35,298 nucleotides of DNA, taken from the IMG/VR virus record IMGVR_UViG_3300010401_000061, positions 1 to 35,298 of that record. One strand, written 5' to 3'. The position numbers and the translations under genes were made by a program. Positions 12,693 through 20,365 of this stretch are shown here, one piece after another; position 1 is the first letter of the stretch, and every line of letters starts with the position of its first letter. The DNA comes from a virus. The notes below the pieces were generated by a model, which was given only the letters and a program-made list of their open reading frames with translations, ran no database searches and was not told where the DNA came from.

Positions 12693-12920
12693 ATGGCAGA
12701 ACACGTTCCATTTATTCTTTTGTCATTGTCTATAACGGTTTTATTCCCAATATTAAGCATTCTTTGTTTTCTATTTGGAGTTCATTGTTCTTTCAAGAAG
12801 TACGAAGAGGAGCAACCTGAAGATAAATCAGGATATGTCCCTTATGTTGCTAAGAAAGAATCAGGATACAAAGCCTATATTCCTGGAAAAGATGAGCTCA
12901 ATGAGGAAATCGACGGATAA
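12693..12920 (+). CDS. Small membrane protein (75 aa)
   Basis: One long hydrophobic region (FILLSLSITVLFPILSILCF, residues 7-26, continuing LFGVHC) is followed by an acidic, Tyr/Gly/Lys-rich tail in which GYVPYVAKKESGYKAYIPGK shows a tandem-like repeat. AGGA lies upstream of the ATG. The gene lies between terminase and portal; no family is recognised. Confidence 0.6.
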   Translation: MAEHVPFILLSLSITVLFPILSILCFLFGVHCSFKKYEEEQPEDKSGYVPYVAKKESGYKAYIPGKDELNEEIDG

Positions 12921-13303
12921 TGCTATGGTTTCTATTTGAAGACGATGTGACTCCTTGGCGCTACGGCGGCTACCATTCGTCTTTTTCTGAAGCTGAAGAA
13001 TACGCTAAATCTAGGAATGCCCGCATTGTTAAAATGGGCAAACACTCACAACCTTTGAATGTTGATGGAACAGGATTTAAAGAACATTTCAATCATGGTT
13101 TAGGGATGTACATTTCTGACCGCAAACAATATCGAGACGAACTTAAGAAACGAAAACTGGTTGAATGCGGTAATGAACGTCCTGATTTCTCCTTCAAACC
13201 AACAAAGAAAGATTACACTGGAGATGATGTTTGTCATTATCTTTCTGAGCAACATAACTTCAAAGATTCAGACATCAAGGAATTAAAAGACAATGGGATA
13301 TGA
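12920..13303 (+). CDS. Hypothetical phage protein between terminase and portal (127 aa)
   Basis: The segment FNHGLGMYISDRKQYRDELK followed by VECGNERP resembles a protein that many podoviruses and siphoviruses encode just before the portal, sometimes near a zinc-ribbon domain. Here the N-terminal half (WRYGGYHSSFSEAEEYAKSR) shows no zinc cysteines. It overlaps the portal gene by 11 bp. Probably a minor packaging or virion accessory; not established. Confidence 0.55.
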   Translation: MLWFLFEDDVTPWRYGGYHSSFSEAEEYAKSRNARIVKMGKHSQPLNVDGTGFKEHFNHGLGMYISDRKQYRDELKKRKLVECGNERPDFSFKPTKKDYTGDDVCHYLSEQHNFKDSDIKELKDNGI

Positions 13304-15419
13304 TTCTGTAAAGTCTTCGTCTTCTCCTGATCCAATGAATCCTGAGTCAGTTGATACACTTGATGAATACGCTCTTTGTGAAGAGATTAAACATCTTTAT
13401 GAAGAGTCGTCTGACTTTCGAAAGAAGTTTGAACGTGATTGGAAAGAATACGAAGCTTTCTATGAAGGCCGTCATTGGAATACAGGTGAAAAGAAACCTA
13501 AAGTTAATTATGTTTTCTCAATCATTGAGTATGAAACGCCAATCTTAACTGACAGCCGTCCAGGCACTGACGTCATGGCTCTTCAAGATGATTTCATGGA
13601 TGACGCTAAGGTTTTAAAAGAAGCAATTGATTACGTCTACAATTACAACCACGTAAATCTAAAGGTTGCATCAGGCGTTCGAGAAGCATTGAAATCTACC
13701 AATCATTATCTTTATGTGGATTATGACCCAGATCTTGAGAGTGGTAATGGTCAAATAGTAATTCGTTCTCTTCCTTGGAGATATGTTTATCTTGATCCAA
13801 GTGAAGGCGATATCGATGACATGTCTTACATCATCATTAAACGCCCAGTTAAAATTAGTCTTTTAAAAAGACAATTTCCTTTTAAGGCTGACGAATTAGA
13901 ACCAGAAGATATTGAGATTGATGACGGCACTGAATCTACCATGTACGAGCTACAAGATAGATATCATGGCCCAAGACGCTCAACATCTGTCGGTAAATTT
14001 AAACCAACAGATATGGCGTATCTTTATGAATGCTGGCGTAAAGATTATTCGATGGATCCAATTCCTGACGATGAAACAATCATGCAGGCTCAAAATGAAA
14101 TCATGAGCGTCATTCAAGGAATGGTTCCTGAAGTGATGCGCTACTCAAATCATCAAAAGATTATTCAGCTGCTTCAATCAGAACAATCAAAGATTATTTC
14201 TGAATCACAGCTTCGTCAGATGCAAGTCAATGAAGCGGTCCATGATCCAAAGAATGCAGCCGCTGTTCAAGATGCTGCCCAAACATTTCAAACGGGTCAA
14301 CCTCATACTCAAGAAGGTGCTGCCACTGCCGTTCAATTAGCTCAACACGCACAAATGACTTCAGATGAATCTGTTGTTGTTCAGATGCTCGATGATTTAA
14401 TTAAACAGCATATGGTCATGATTGATCAGAACCCTGATGGCATGAAGCCCCGTTATCCAAACAACATGCGTCTTACAATTAAAGCCTGTGAGTCCATTCT
14501 TTATGATGGTGCATGTCCCGTTGATGATGGCAAATATCCAATCGCTCCAATTTATTGCTATAAGATTGATGGTCAGCCTTATTCAACAGGCGAACTAAAA
14601 AACATTATTGATGAACAACGAATCATGAATGAGCTCTTTTATGAAGAATATAAAGGGCTCAGGCTCGTAACAAATCCTGGTTGGATTAAAGATGACACAT
14701 CAAATGTTGATGACACCACATTAACCAATGATCCAGGGATTGTTGTCACAAAGAAACAAGGGACTGAAGTTACAAGATTGCCTCCTGGGCAAGTGAGTCC
14801 TCAATTAGAACAAAAGCAAATCATGCTCGCAAAGATTATGGAGCAGATTTCTGGGATTACAGAAGTAACGCAAGGCAAACGTCCTCAGGGTGTGAGCTCA
14901 GGCGTTGCTATTGAACAACTTCAAGATCAAGCGATTGGTCGCATCCGTCTCAAATCAAGAACACTAGAAGAATATACAATGCTTCGATTAGGAGAATTGG
15001 TTGCGGCCCGTATTGTTAAATATTGGACAGCTCCAAAGATTCTTAAGAATTACGATGATGACGGAAGAATCAAAACAATTCATTTTGATCCAAATCGTAT
15101 TGATCAATTGGATTACATTGTAAGAATGTCACCGGGCTCTACAGTTGGAATTAGTAAAGAAGGCATCATGAATGTTTCGAAAGAAATGGTTCTTGGTGGA
15201 CTGATTGATCCAAAGACATTCGTGATGATGAATGACATCCCATATAAAACTTTAGTATTATCAAGTATAGAAGCTCGTGATCAGTTGCAGCAGCAAGCGC
15301 AAGCACTACTGCAGCAAAATCAACAGTTGCAAATGGAACTACAGCAGTTACTTGGAGGAAAGCAGGGCAGCGCCAATGGCCAAAACCAAGCGCAAGCTCC
15401 CGCCGCTCCTACAAAGTAA
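13293..15419 (+). CDS. Portal protein (P22-like, large)
   Basis: 708 residues, the size of podovirus portals. The N-terminus has an acidic SSDFRKKFERDWKEYEAFYE region and KPKVNYVFSIIEYETPILTD, a typical portal entry. The middle carries WRYVYLDPSEGDIDD and long helices. Near 14590-14900, ELKNIIDEQRIMNELFYEEY and GITEVTQGKRPQGVSSGVAI match the stem/wing motifs shared by large portals. The C-terminus is a Gln-rich coiled coil (LQQQAQALLQQNQQLQMELQ) like the barrel. It forms the dodecameric ring for DNA entry, and its neighbours are terminase and scaffold as expected. Confidence 0.9.
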   Translation: MGYDSVKSSSSPDPMNPESVDTLDEYALCEEIKHLYEESSDFRKKFERDWKEYEAFYEGRHWNTGEKKPKVNYVFSIIEYETPILTDSRPGTDVMALQDDFMDDAKVLKEAIDYVYNYNHVNLKVASGVREALKSTNHYLYVDYDPDLESGNGQIVIRSLPWRYVYLDPSEGDIDDMSYIIIKRPVKISLLKRQFPFKADELEPEDIEIDDGTESTMYELQDRYHGPRRSTSVGKFKPTDMAYLYECWRKDYSMDPIPDDETIMQAQNEIMSVIQGMVPEVMRYSNHQKIIQLLQSEQSKIISESQLRQMQVNEAVHDPKNAAAVQDAAQTFQTGQPHTQEGAATAVQLAQHAQMTSDESVVVQMLDDLIKQHMVMIDQNPDGMKPRYPNNMRLTIKACESILYDGACPVDDGKYPIAPIYCYKIDGQPYSTGELKNIIDEQRIMNELFYEEYKGLRLVTNPGWIKDDTSNVDDTTLTNDPGIVVTKKQGTEVTRLPPGQVSPQLEQKQIMLAKIMEQISGITEVTQGKRPQGVSSGVAIEQLQDQAIGRIRLKSRTLEEYTMLRLGELVAARIVKYWTAPKILKNYDDDGRIKTIHFDPNRIDQLDYIVRMSPGSTVGISKEGIMNVSKEMVLGGLIDPKTFVMMNDIPYKTLVLSSIEARDQLQQQAQALLQQNQQLQMELQQLLGGKQGSANGQNQAQAPAAPTK

Positions 15420-15440
15420 CCAAGCAAAAGGAGATAAAGA

Positions 15441-16538
15441 ATGGAAGGGACCGTACAACAGTCAACAGTTCAAGAGACAGCTAACGTAGTTGCGCCGGCT
15501 GCCTCTAAAGCATCCGAAGATTATAATGTCAGTGATTCTGAATTATCAGAGCTTGGCATTGAAAGTTTATCGGATGACGATAATGTTGACGATTCAGGCT
15601 TTGAGTTTGGAAATGTTTCAGCAAATCCCAGATTAAAATCCGCCCAAGATGATGAATCAGGCGGAGAATCTGACGAAGATGACCTGAAATTATCGCCAGA
15701 CAAAGAGGATGAGTGGCTCAAGAGTCTTAAAAAAGATCTAGAGCTTGACGATGATTCTGAATCTTCCGAAGAAAACGCCTCTTCACAAGATCCGTTAGAG
15801 CTCAAAGAAGTTGAGATTGAAAGGTATGGAGTAAAACACAAATTTCCACTGAAGGAAGTTATTAAACTTGCTCAGCAAGGATTTGATTATACCCAGAAGA
15901 CTCAGTCTCATGCTGAAGAACGACGTAACAGTGAAATGCTGTTACAGAAGGAAAGAACGGATTTTGAGAATCATAGAGCTCAATTCCAACAACAATTAAA
16001 AGAGAAAGAACAGTTAGATTATTTTGTTGAAACTCTTCGTGTTCAAGATCCAGAGTTTTATTCTGAATTAGAAAAAAGAGCGTCTTCATTCAAACAACAA
16101 GCATCCAATCCATTCTTTGAACGTCAGATTCAAGAATTGAAAAGTATGCTTATGGAAGAGCGTAAAGACAAACAAGAGCGTCATACTCAAGAGTTGCGAA
16201 ACTCTTATTACAAAGAGTTTGAAGATCTTAAGTCGATGCATAATTCGAAGTATGCAAAGCTCGGCCTACGTATTGATGAAGAAGCTATTAAAAAACAATG
16301 GATTGATACTGGCGAGCCATTAAAGAGTATCTATAAGAAATTATACGCTGACAAAATTTTAAGTTTGGCCCAATCAAGAGGCTCTTTAGATAAAAAGATG
16401 AAGGCTGCATCTAATCGTGCTCCTACAATGGGACGCGTTAGATCTGCTCATCCTTCTAAAGAAGTTTCTAAAGGGCAGTTTAAGAAGATGTCTTATACTC
16501 AATTGGCTGATGCCGTCATGAAGGGGAAAATAAAATAA
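15441..16538 (+). CDS. Capsid scaffolding protein
   Basis: 365 residues from an ATG with AAGGAG 7 nt upstream. The first 120 residues are extremely acidic and Ser/Asp-rich, the middle is a long coiled coil (KERTDFENHRAQFQQQLKEK), and the C-terminus is basic (KEVSKGQFKKMSYTQLADAV followed by MKGKIK), the capsid-binding tail of scaffolds. It lies between portal and major capsid, the invariant place for this gene. No protease is fused to it. Confidence 0.82.
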   Translation: MEGTVQQSTVQETANVVAPAASKASEDYNVSDSELSELGIESLSDDDNVDDSGFEFGNVSANPRLKSAQDDESGGESDEDDLKLSPDKEDEWLKSLKKDLELDDDSESSEENASSQDPLELKEVEIERYGVKHKFPLKEVIKLAQQGFDYTQKTQSHAEERRNSEMLLQKERTDFENHRAQFQQQLKEKEQLDYFVETLRVQDPEFYSELEKRASSFKQQASNPFFERQIQELKSMLMEERKDKQERHTQELRNSYYKEFEDLKSMHNSKYAKLGLRIDEEAIKKQWIDTGEPLKSIYKKLYADKILSLAQSRGSLDKKMKAASNRAPTMGRVRSAHPSKEVSKGQFKKMSYTQLADAVMKGKIK

Positions 16539-16570
16539 GCTGGTGTTCTTTATTTTGGAGGTAAATAAAG

Positions 16571-17527
16571 ATGTCACTTACTTATGACCAAATTACCGCC
16601 ATTACGGAAAAATTCTTTGTCCCGAAATTCGTGGACAACGTTTATGGAAGTAATGCGCTTTTAGCAAGACTCTCACGCCCAGAACAAATGGAAACATTTG
16701 ATGGTGGTGAGCGTATTCTTGCTCCAGTTGTTTCTTCTAAACCAGGTTCAGGTGGTTATTTCACAGACTTCGAAGGACTTAATACGTCTCCGACGAGTGA
16801 TTTGACTGCAGCTGAATTCTTGATCAAACAACTTCAAGAACCAATAAAAATTTCGCGTCTTCAAGAATTGAAAAATTCTGGTAAGGCCGCAAAGTTGAAG
16901 CTTGTTGCAACCAAAATGGGTATTGCAGAGCTTAATATGAAAGAAAACTTGGCTCTTGGATTGTTTTCAGATGGAACGTCCTCGACGGGAGCTCTTTCTG
17001 CGAACCAAATTACAGGCCTTGCAGCACTTATGTCAGCAAGTTCTACATACGGCGGGATCGCTGTTGCAGATTTGTCGACATGGATTGCGGTTGTGAAGGA
17101 TAACTCAGCTGTAAATCGTGCTCTTAGCTTAAACCTTATGCAATCAAGCTGGGGAGCTGCTGCCTATGACAGCAAAGTTCCTTCAGTTTTGACTGCAAAT
17201 CAAAACATCGTTGATGTTTACTGGGGTCTTTTGCAGCCTCATCAACGCTTAGTGAGTGAAGAAATGCGTGGCATTGGATTCAATAACATTCTTGAATTCA
17301 ACGGCGCACCAGTTCTTGTTGATTCTCACCAAGCTGCAAACACGATGTACTTCATTAACGAAGAATTCGTGAAGCTCTACGTCCATAGCCAAGAAAACAT
17401 GCGCTTTGAGAAGATTACCCAAATCGAAGCTCAAGCCGCAACTCTTGGTCGAATCTATTGGGCGGGTAACCTTGTGTGTAACGGTCGTCGTTACAATGCA
17501 ATTCTTAAAGATCTATTAACGTCGTGA
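16571..17527 (+). CDS. Major capsid protein
   Basis: 318 residues with GGAGG 9 nt upstream. The N-terminus (AITEKFFVPKFVDNVYGSNA) has the usual arm, then GGERILAPVVSSKPGSGGYF and a loop FEGLNTSPTSDLTAAEFLIK like the E-loop of HK97-fold phage coat proteins. The end (QIEAQAATLGRIYWAGNLVC) matches the last strand of that group. The composition is balanced with many Ala, as for an abundant structural protein. I could not identify a scaffold-cleavage site. Confidence 0.85.
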   Translation: MSLTYDQITAITEKFFVPKFVDNVYGSNALLARLSRPEQMETFDGGERILAPVVSSKPGSGGYFTDFEGLNTSPTSDLTAAEFLIKQLQEPIKISRLQELKNSGKAAKLKLVATKMGIAELNMKENLALGLFSDGTSSTGALSANQITGLAALMSASSTYGGIAVADLSTWIAVVKDNSAVNRALSLNLMQSSWGAAAYDSKVPSVLTANQNIVDVYWGLLQPHQRLVSEEMRGIGFNNILEFNGAPVLVDSHQAANTMYFINEEFVKLYVHSQENMRFEKITQIEAQAATLGRIYWAGNLVCNGRRYNAILKDLLTS

Positions 17528-17553
17528 TAGGAATAGAAGGAAGGAGAAATAAC

Positions 17554-18021
17554 ATGAAGAAAATTGTATTGATTCTAGGAATGCTTGCTTCTGTTCCGTC
17601 GTTTGCTGTCATTCAACGGCTCGGAAGCTCACTTGACACTACAGATCCGGAGAAGGAGTTCATTAAGATTAAAAATACTGAAGCTTCTACTTCAATCGTT
17701 AGTGGAAACATGGTTTGTCTTGATACGTCAGCAGATGACGGTGTCAGCGCAAAACTATGTACGACAGGTGGCGCGCCTGCTCTTTGTGTCGGTATCGACA
17801 CAATCCTTGCTGGTGCTTACGGACGTTGTCAGATTTACGGATTTCATGCGGCAGTTCTTGTATCTGCAGCAGGAAATAACGTAACCGCTGGCGGACGTTT
17901 GGCTGTGTCGTCAGATGGAACAGCGTCAAAAGCAGATGGTAAGTCGACAGGCGATCTCGTTGGGATTGCCCTTGATTCAGCGTCTACTTCGACGACAGTT
18001 AAAGCGTTCATTAAACTTTGA
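17554..18021 (+). CDS. Capsid-decoration-like protein with a Sec signal peptide
   Basis: The ATG at 17554 follows AAGGAG; the ATG of MIGIEG lies 30 bases upstream, inside the end of the coat gene. The first 18 residues (MKKIVLILGMLASVPSFA) form a textbook Sec signal with an AxA-like c-region. The mature 137 residues match the pattern of small phage head-decoration proteins (DUF2190-like): SIVSGNMVCLDTSADDGVSA, GAYGRCQIYGFHAAVLV, VTAGGRLAVSSDGT, DLVGIALDSASTSTTVKAFI. Four cysteines are present. It directly follows the coat gene, the usual decoration-gene position. A capsid protein with an export signal is unusual: the protein might be used outside the cytoplasm, or the signal might be a hydrophobic arm. 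Confidence 0.7.
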   Translation: MKKIVLILGMLASVPSFAVIQRLGSSLDTTDPEKEFIKIKNTEASTSIVSGNMVCLDTSADDGVSAKLCTTGGAPALCVGIDTILAGAYGRCQIYGFHAAVLVSAAGNNVTAGGRLAVSSDGTASKADGKSTGDLVGIALDSASTSTTVKAFIKL

Positions 18022-18024
18022 TGA

Positions 18025-19122
18025 ATGACTGATTGGTTTTCAATCTACTGGGGAGTGGCAGCGATGCTGCTCCCCTTTTATGTCAGATTTAATGAACATA
18101 ATGACGTTAGGATTTGTAAAAACCTTTTTTTCTTCTTTTTAGTCTGTGTTTCTTTAATTGTTTTTGGTCTGGGAAAAAGAAAAGTATCATTAGGGTTAAA
18201 AACATCACTAGTTTTTTTAGCGATATTATCATTCTTTAATCATAAGAATCTTTATCTGAGTGCTGCAATAGAGCAAACGATAATTTTTAATATCTCCCTG
18301 GTGATTTTATATCAATTATTGACATTTAATCTAGATTTTGTCGTCATTGCGTTCTTCTTAAGAATTTCAGCACTCATTCAAGCTGTAATTTTCATTTTAA
18401 ACTACTATGGCGTAAATCCTTACAACTTATCTTTGCCGGCGCCCATCCCTTATGGAAGTTTTGGCCAGCAAACGCTAAGTGGAGCTCATATAGCAGTGTT
18501 ATTTCCACTGTTTCTACAGACATGGTGGTGGATGTTCATTCCCGTCCTTATTGTTGCGGTTTTTCTAGCAAAAAGCGCAATGGCTTGGGCGTCACTAGTC
18601 GCTGGAGTTGTTGTTTTTGGTTGTTACAAGCACATAAAACGCCCACTTTTCGTGTCTGGATGTTTTTGTTCAGCTTTAATTGCGTTCTTTTTAACAAAAA
18701 GTATCCCGTTCTTTTCTGATAACATGAGATATGTCACATGGAAAAAGCTCATGATTGAATTCTTTAATTGGAGATGGATTGAAGAGCTATTTGGTCGAGG
18801 CTTAGGCTGGCTTTTTCATAATTCTCGTCTTGAAGACGGTATTGGCGGAATATTTACCTATGCGCATAATGAAGCAATTGATTCTTTGTGGGCGTTTGGG
18901 ATTATTGGAACTTCTGTGATTGTTTATGTGCTTCTTAAAGCGCTTAAAAATATAAACGAAGGCTCACGAGTTTCATTGGCAATACTTGCAGCATTCATCT
19001 CTAATTCTTTTGGTAATTTTACATTTCATATTTCTGCTATTGCATTACCTGCAATGCTTGCTTACGCTTATTTGGTAACCAATAACGAGGAGAAAATAAA
19101 TTATGGCTACAACGGCTACTAA
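18025..19122 (+). CDS. O-antigen ligase/polymerase-like multi-pass membrane protein
   Basis: 365 residues with about ten hydrophobic segments. Near the end a periplasmic-loop region has GRGLGWLFHNSRLEDGIGGI then YAHNEAIDSLWAFGIIG: the His-Asn near residue 281 followed by (D/S)xxxxxGIIG matches the conserved motif of the WaaL/Wzy O-antigen ligase-polymerase family. Family members join or polymerise lipid-linked O-chains at the periplasmic face. It lies between decoration and tail genes, overlaps the next gene by 20 bp, and is transcribed as part of the late block. With the glycosyltransferase at 30011 it could alter the lipopolysaccharide to block superinfection or change host range. The precise reaction is not shown. 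Confidence 0.65.
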   Translation: MTDWFSIYWGVAAMLLPFYVRFNEHNDVRICKNLFFFFLVCVSLIVFGLGKRKVSLGLKTSLVFLAILSFFNHKNLYLSAAIEQTIIFNISLVILYQLLTFNLDFVVIAFFLRISALIQAVIFILNYYGVNPYNLSLPAPIPYGSFGQQTLSGAHIAVLFPLFLQTWWWMFIPVLIVAVFLAKSAMAWASLVAGVVVFGCYKHIKRPLFVSGCFCSALIAFFLTKSIPFFSDNMRYVTWKKLMIEFFNWRWIEELFGRGLGWLFHNSRLEDGIGGIFTYAHNEAIDSLWAFGIIGTSVIVYVLLKALKNINEGSRVSLAILAAFISNSFGNFTFHISAIALPAMLAYAYLVTNNEEKINYGYNGY

Positions 19123-19381
19123 ACGAGGACAAATTCCACTTGGTGGCGATCTTGGAAAACTTGCTGTATGGCGAGTTGCTGCAGGAGCGTCCGATACAAC
19201 TGCAACCTTTAAGACTGGTCTAAATAACGTTTGGGCAATTGTTGGAACGTCTCAAGATGACAGTTCTTTCGGTTCTGTTCCAAATAGTAATGATGGTACA
19301 GAAGGTTCTTCCAAGGGCGATGTCTATTTGACTGGCGTTATCAATAGCGCAAAAATTGATATTATTGTAATTGGAAACTAA
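19103..19381 (+). CDS. Small structural protein (92 aa)
   Basis: GAGGAG lies 11-12 nt upstream. The product begins MATTATKRGQIPLGGDLGKL and continues with WRVAAGASDTTATFKTGLNN, a Gly/Thr/Ser-rich beta pattern as in small tail or decoration proteins. Its end abuts the start of the adaptor gene. Probably a virion component by position and composition. Confidence 0.55.
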   Translation: MATTATKRGQIPLGGDLGKLAVWRVAAGASDTTATFKTGLNNVWAIVGTSQDDSSFGSVPNSNDGTEGSSKGDVYLTGVINSAKIDIIVIGN

Positions 19382-20365
19382 ATGGGCTCTTGGAATGGGG
19401 CGAGTTTAACAACTGAGTTTTCGGAAACTCTTGGCGACACGTCGACTGGATTTAAGGCTCGTGTTGTCAAATGGATGAACGATATTCAGGATGATATTTG
19501 CTCTAGATACCAATGGCCTTTTTTGCATTGTTTCGGCAAAAAGCTTTTGACTACTGGGACTGAATTTCAAACATTAACCCCATCTTCGGCGTCTGCCCCG
19601 TCAATCGTTACACAAAACGGCGGATCATTAACGAATGGTGCAACCTATTCAGTTTTGGTGACGTTCTATATGAGTAGCAATGGTTATGAAACGCCTGCAG
19701 ATGGCGCTTCAGCAGCTGTTGCGTGCAATACTCCAAATCTTCAGCTTTCTATTACTTCAATTCCAGTAAGTCAAGAAGCTCTTGTGACGTCTCGTCGCAT
19801 TTATCTCTCAAAGAATAGTGGTACTTATTATTTTTACTCTGAGATTTTAGATAACACGTCAACTTCGACAACAGTGTCGGCTGATGTAACGTCTACAAGA
19901 GAACCGCCTGATTATATCGGGATGAAACGGCTTGTTGGAAATCCTTGGCTTGAGTCGAATGGCATCTATCTAAATCACAGATCTGAAGATGAAATGAGGC
20001 AAATGTTCCCTGTTGTTTTTACTTCAGGAATCCCAGAGTTTTTTTGTTCCGTCGATTACAATCGAATTATCACGTATCCCATGCCATCATCGGCGCTCAC
20101 ATTAAAATTTAATTACTTTAAAATGCCAGCACGTATTTTTAATGATTCAACCATTCAGCCGGATATGCCGATTTGGATGAAGCAGGTTTTAGAAGCTGGT
20201 GTTCTGATGAAGGGCTACCAATATCGTGAGCGTGACATGGCGGTTACCTACAAACAACTTTATGAACAACTATTAATGCAGGCAATCTCAGAAAAATCTA
20301 GAAGCAGACAAGGCGCAACACGAGTACGAGATGTGGCTGGAGATAGTGATGGGTATGTCTTTTAA
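19382..20365 (+). CDS. Head-tail adaptor protein with inserted Ig/FN3-like domain
   Basis: 327 residues. The ends (GSWNGASLTTEFSETLGDTS, KARVVKWMNDIQDDICSRYQ and LEAGVLMKGYQYRERDMAVT, YEQLLMQAISEKSRSRQG) match the helical adaptor family of podoviruses (gp4-like position between portal and nozzle). Between roughly residues 57 and 165 there is a beta-rich insert (TYSVLVTFYMSSNGYETPAD, RRIYLSKNSGTYYFYSEILD) that looks like an Ig/FN3 domain and has a close relative in the next protein. It starts directly after the previous stop and ends at TAATG. Confidence 0.7.
   Translation: MGSWNGASLTTEFSETLGDTSTGFKARVVKWMNDIQDDICSRYQWPFLHCFGKKLLTTGTEFQTLTPSSASAPSIVTQNGGSLTNGATYSVLVTFYMSSNGYETPADGASAAVACNTPNLQLSITSIPVSQEALVTSRRIYLSKNSGTYYFYSEILDNTSTSTTVSADVTSTREPPDYIGMKRLVGNPWLESNGIYLNHRSEDEMRQMFPVVFTSGIPEFFCSVDYNRIITYPMPSSALTLKFNYFKMPARIFNDSTIQPDMPIWMKQVLEAGVLMKGYQYRERDMAVTYKQLYEQLLMQAISEKSRSRQGATRVRDVAGDSDGYVF

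Noticed and set aside
15521-15841. Ser/Asp-rich minus-strand frame in the scaffold gene
   Set aside because: It is the complement of acidic/serine codons in the scaffold; shadow of a real gene.
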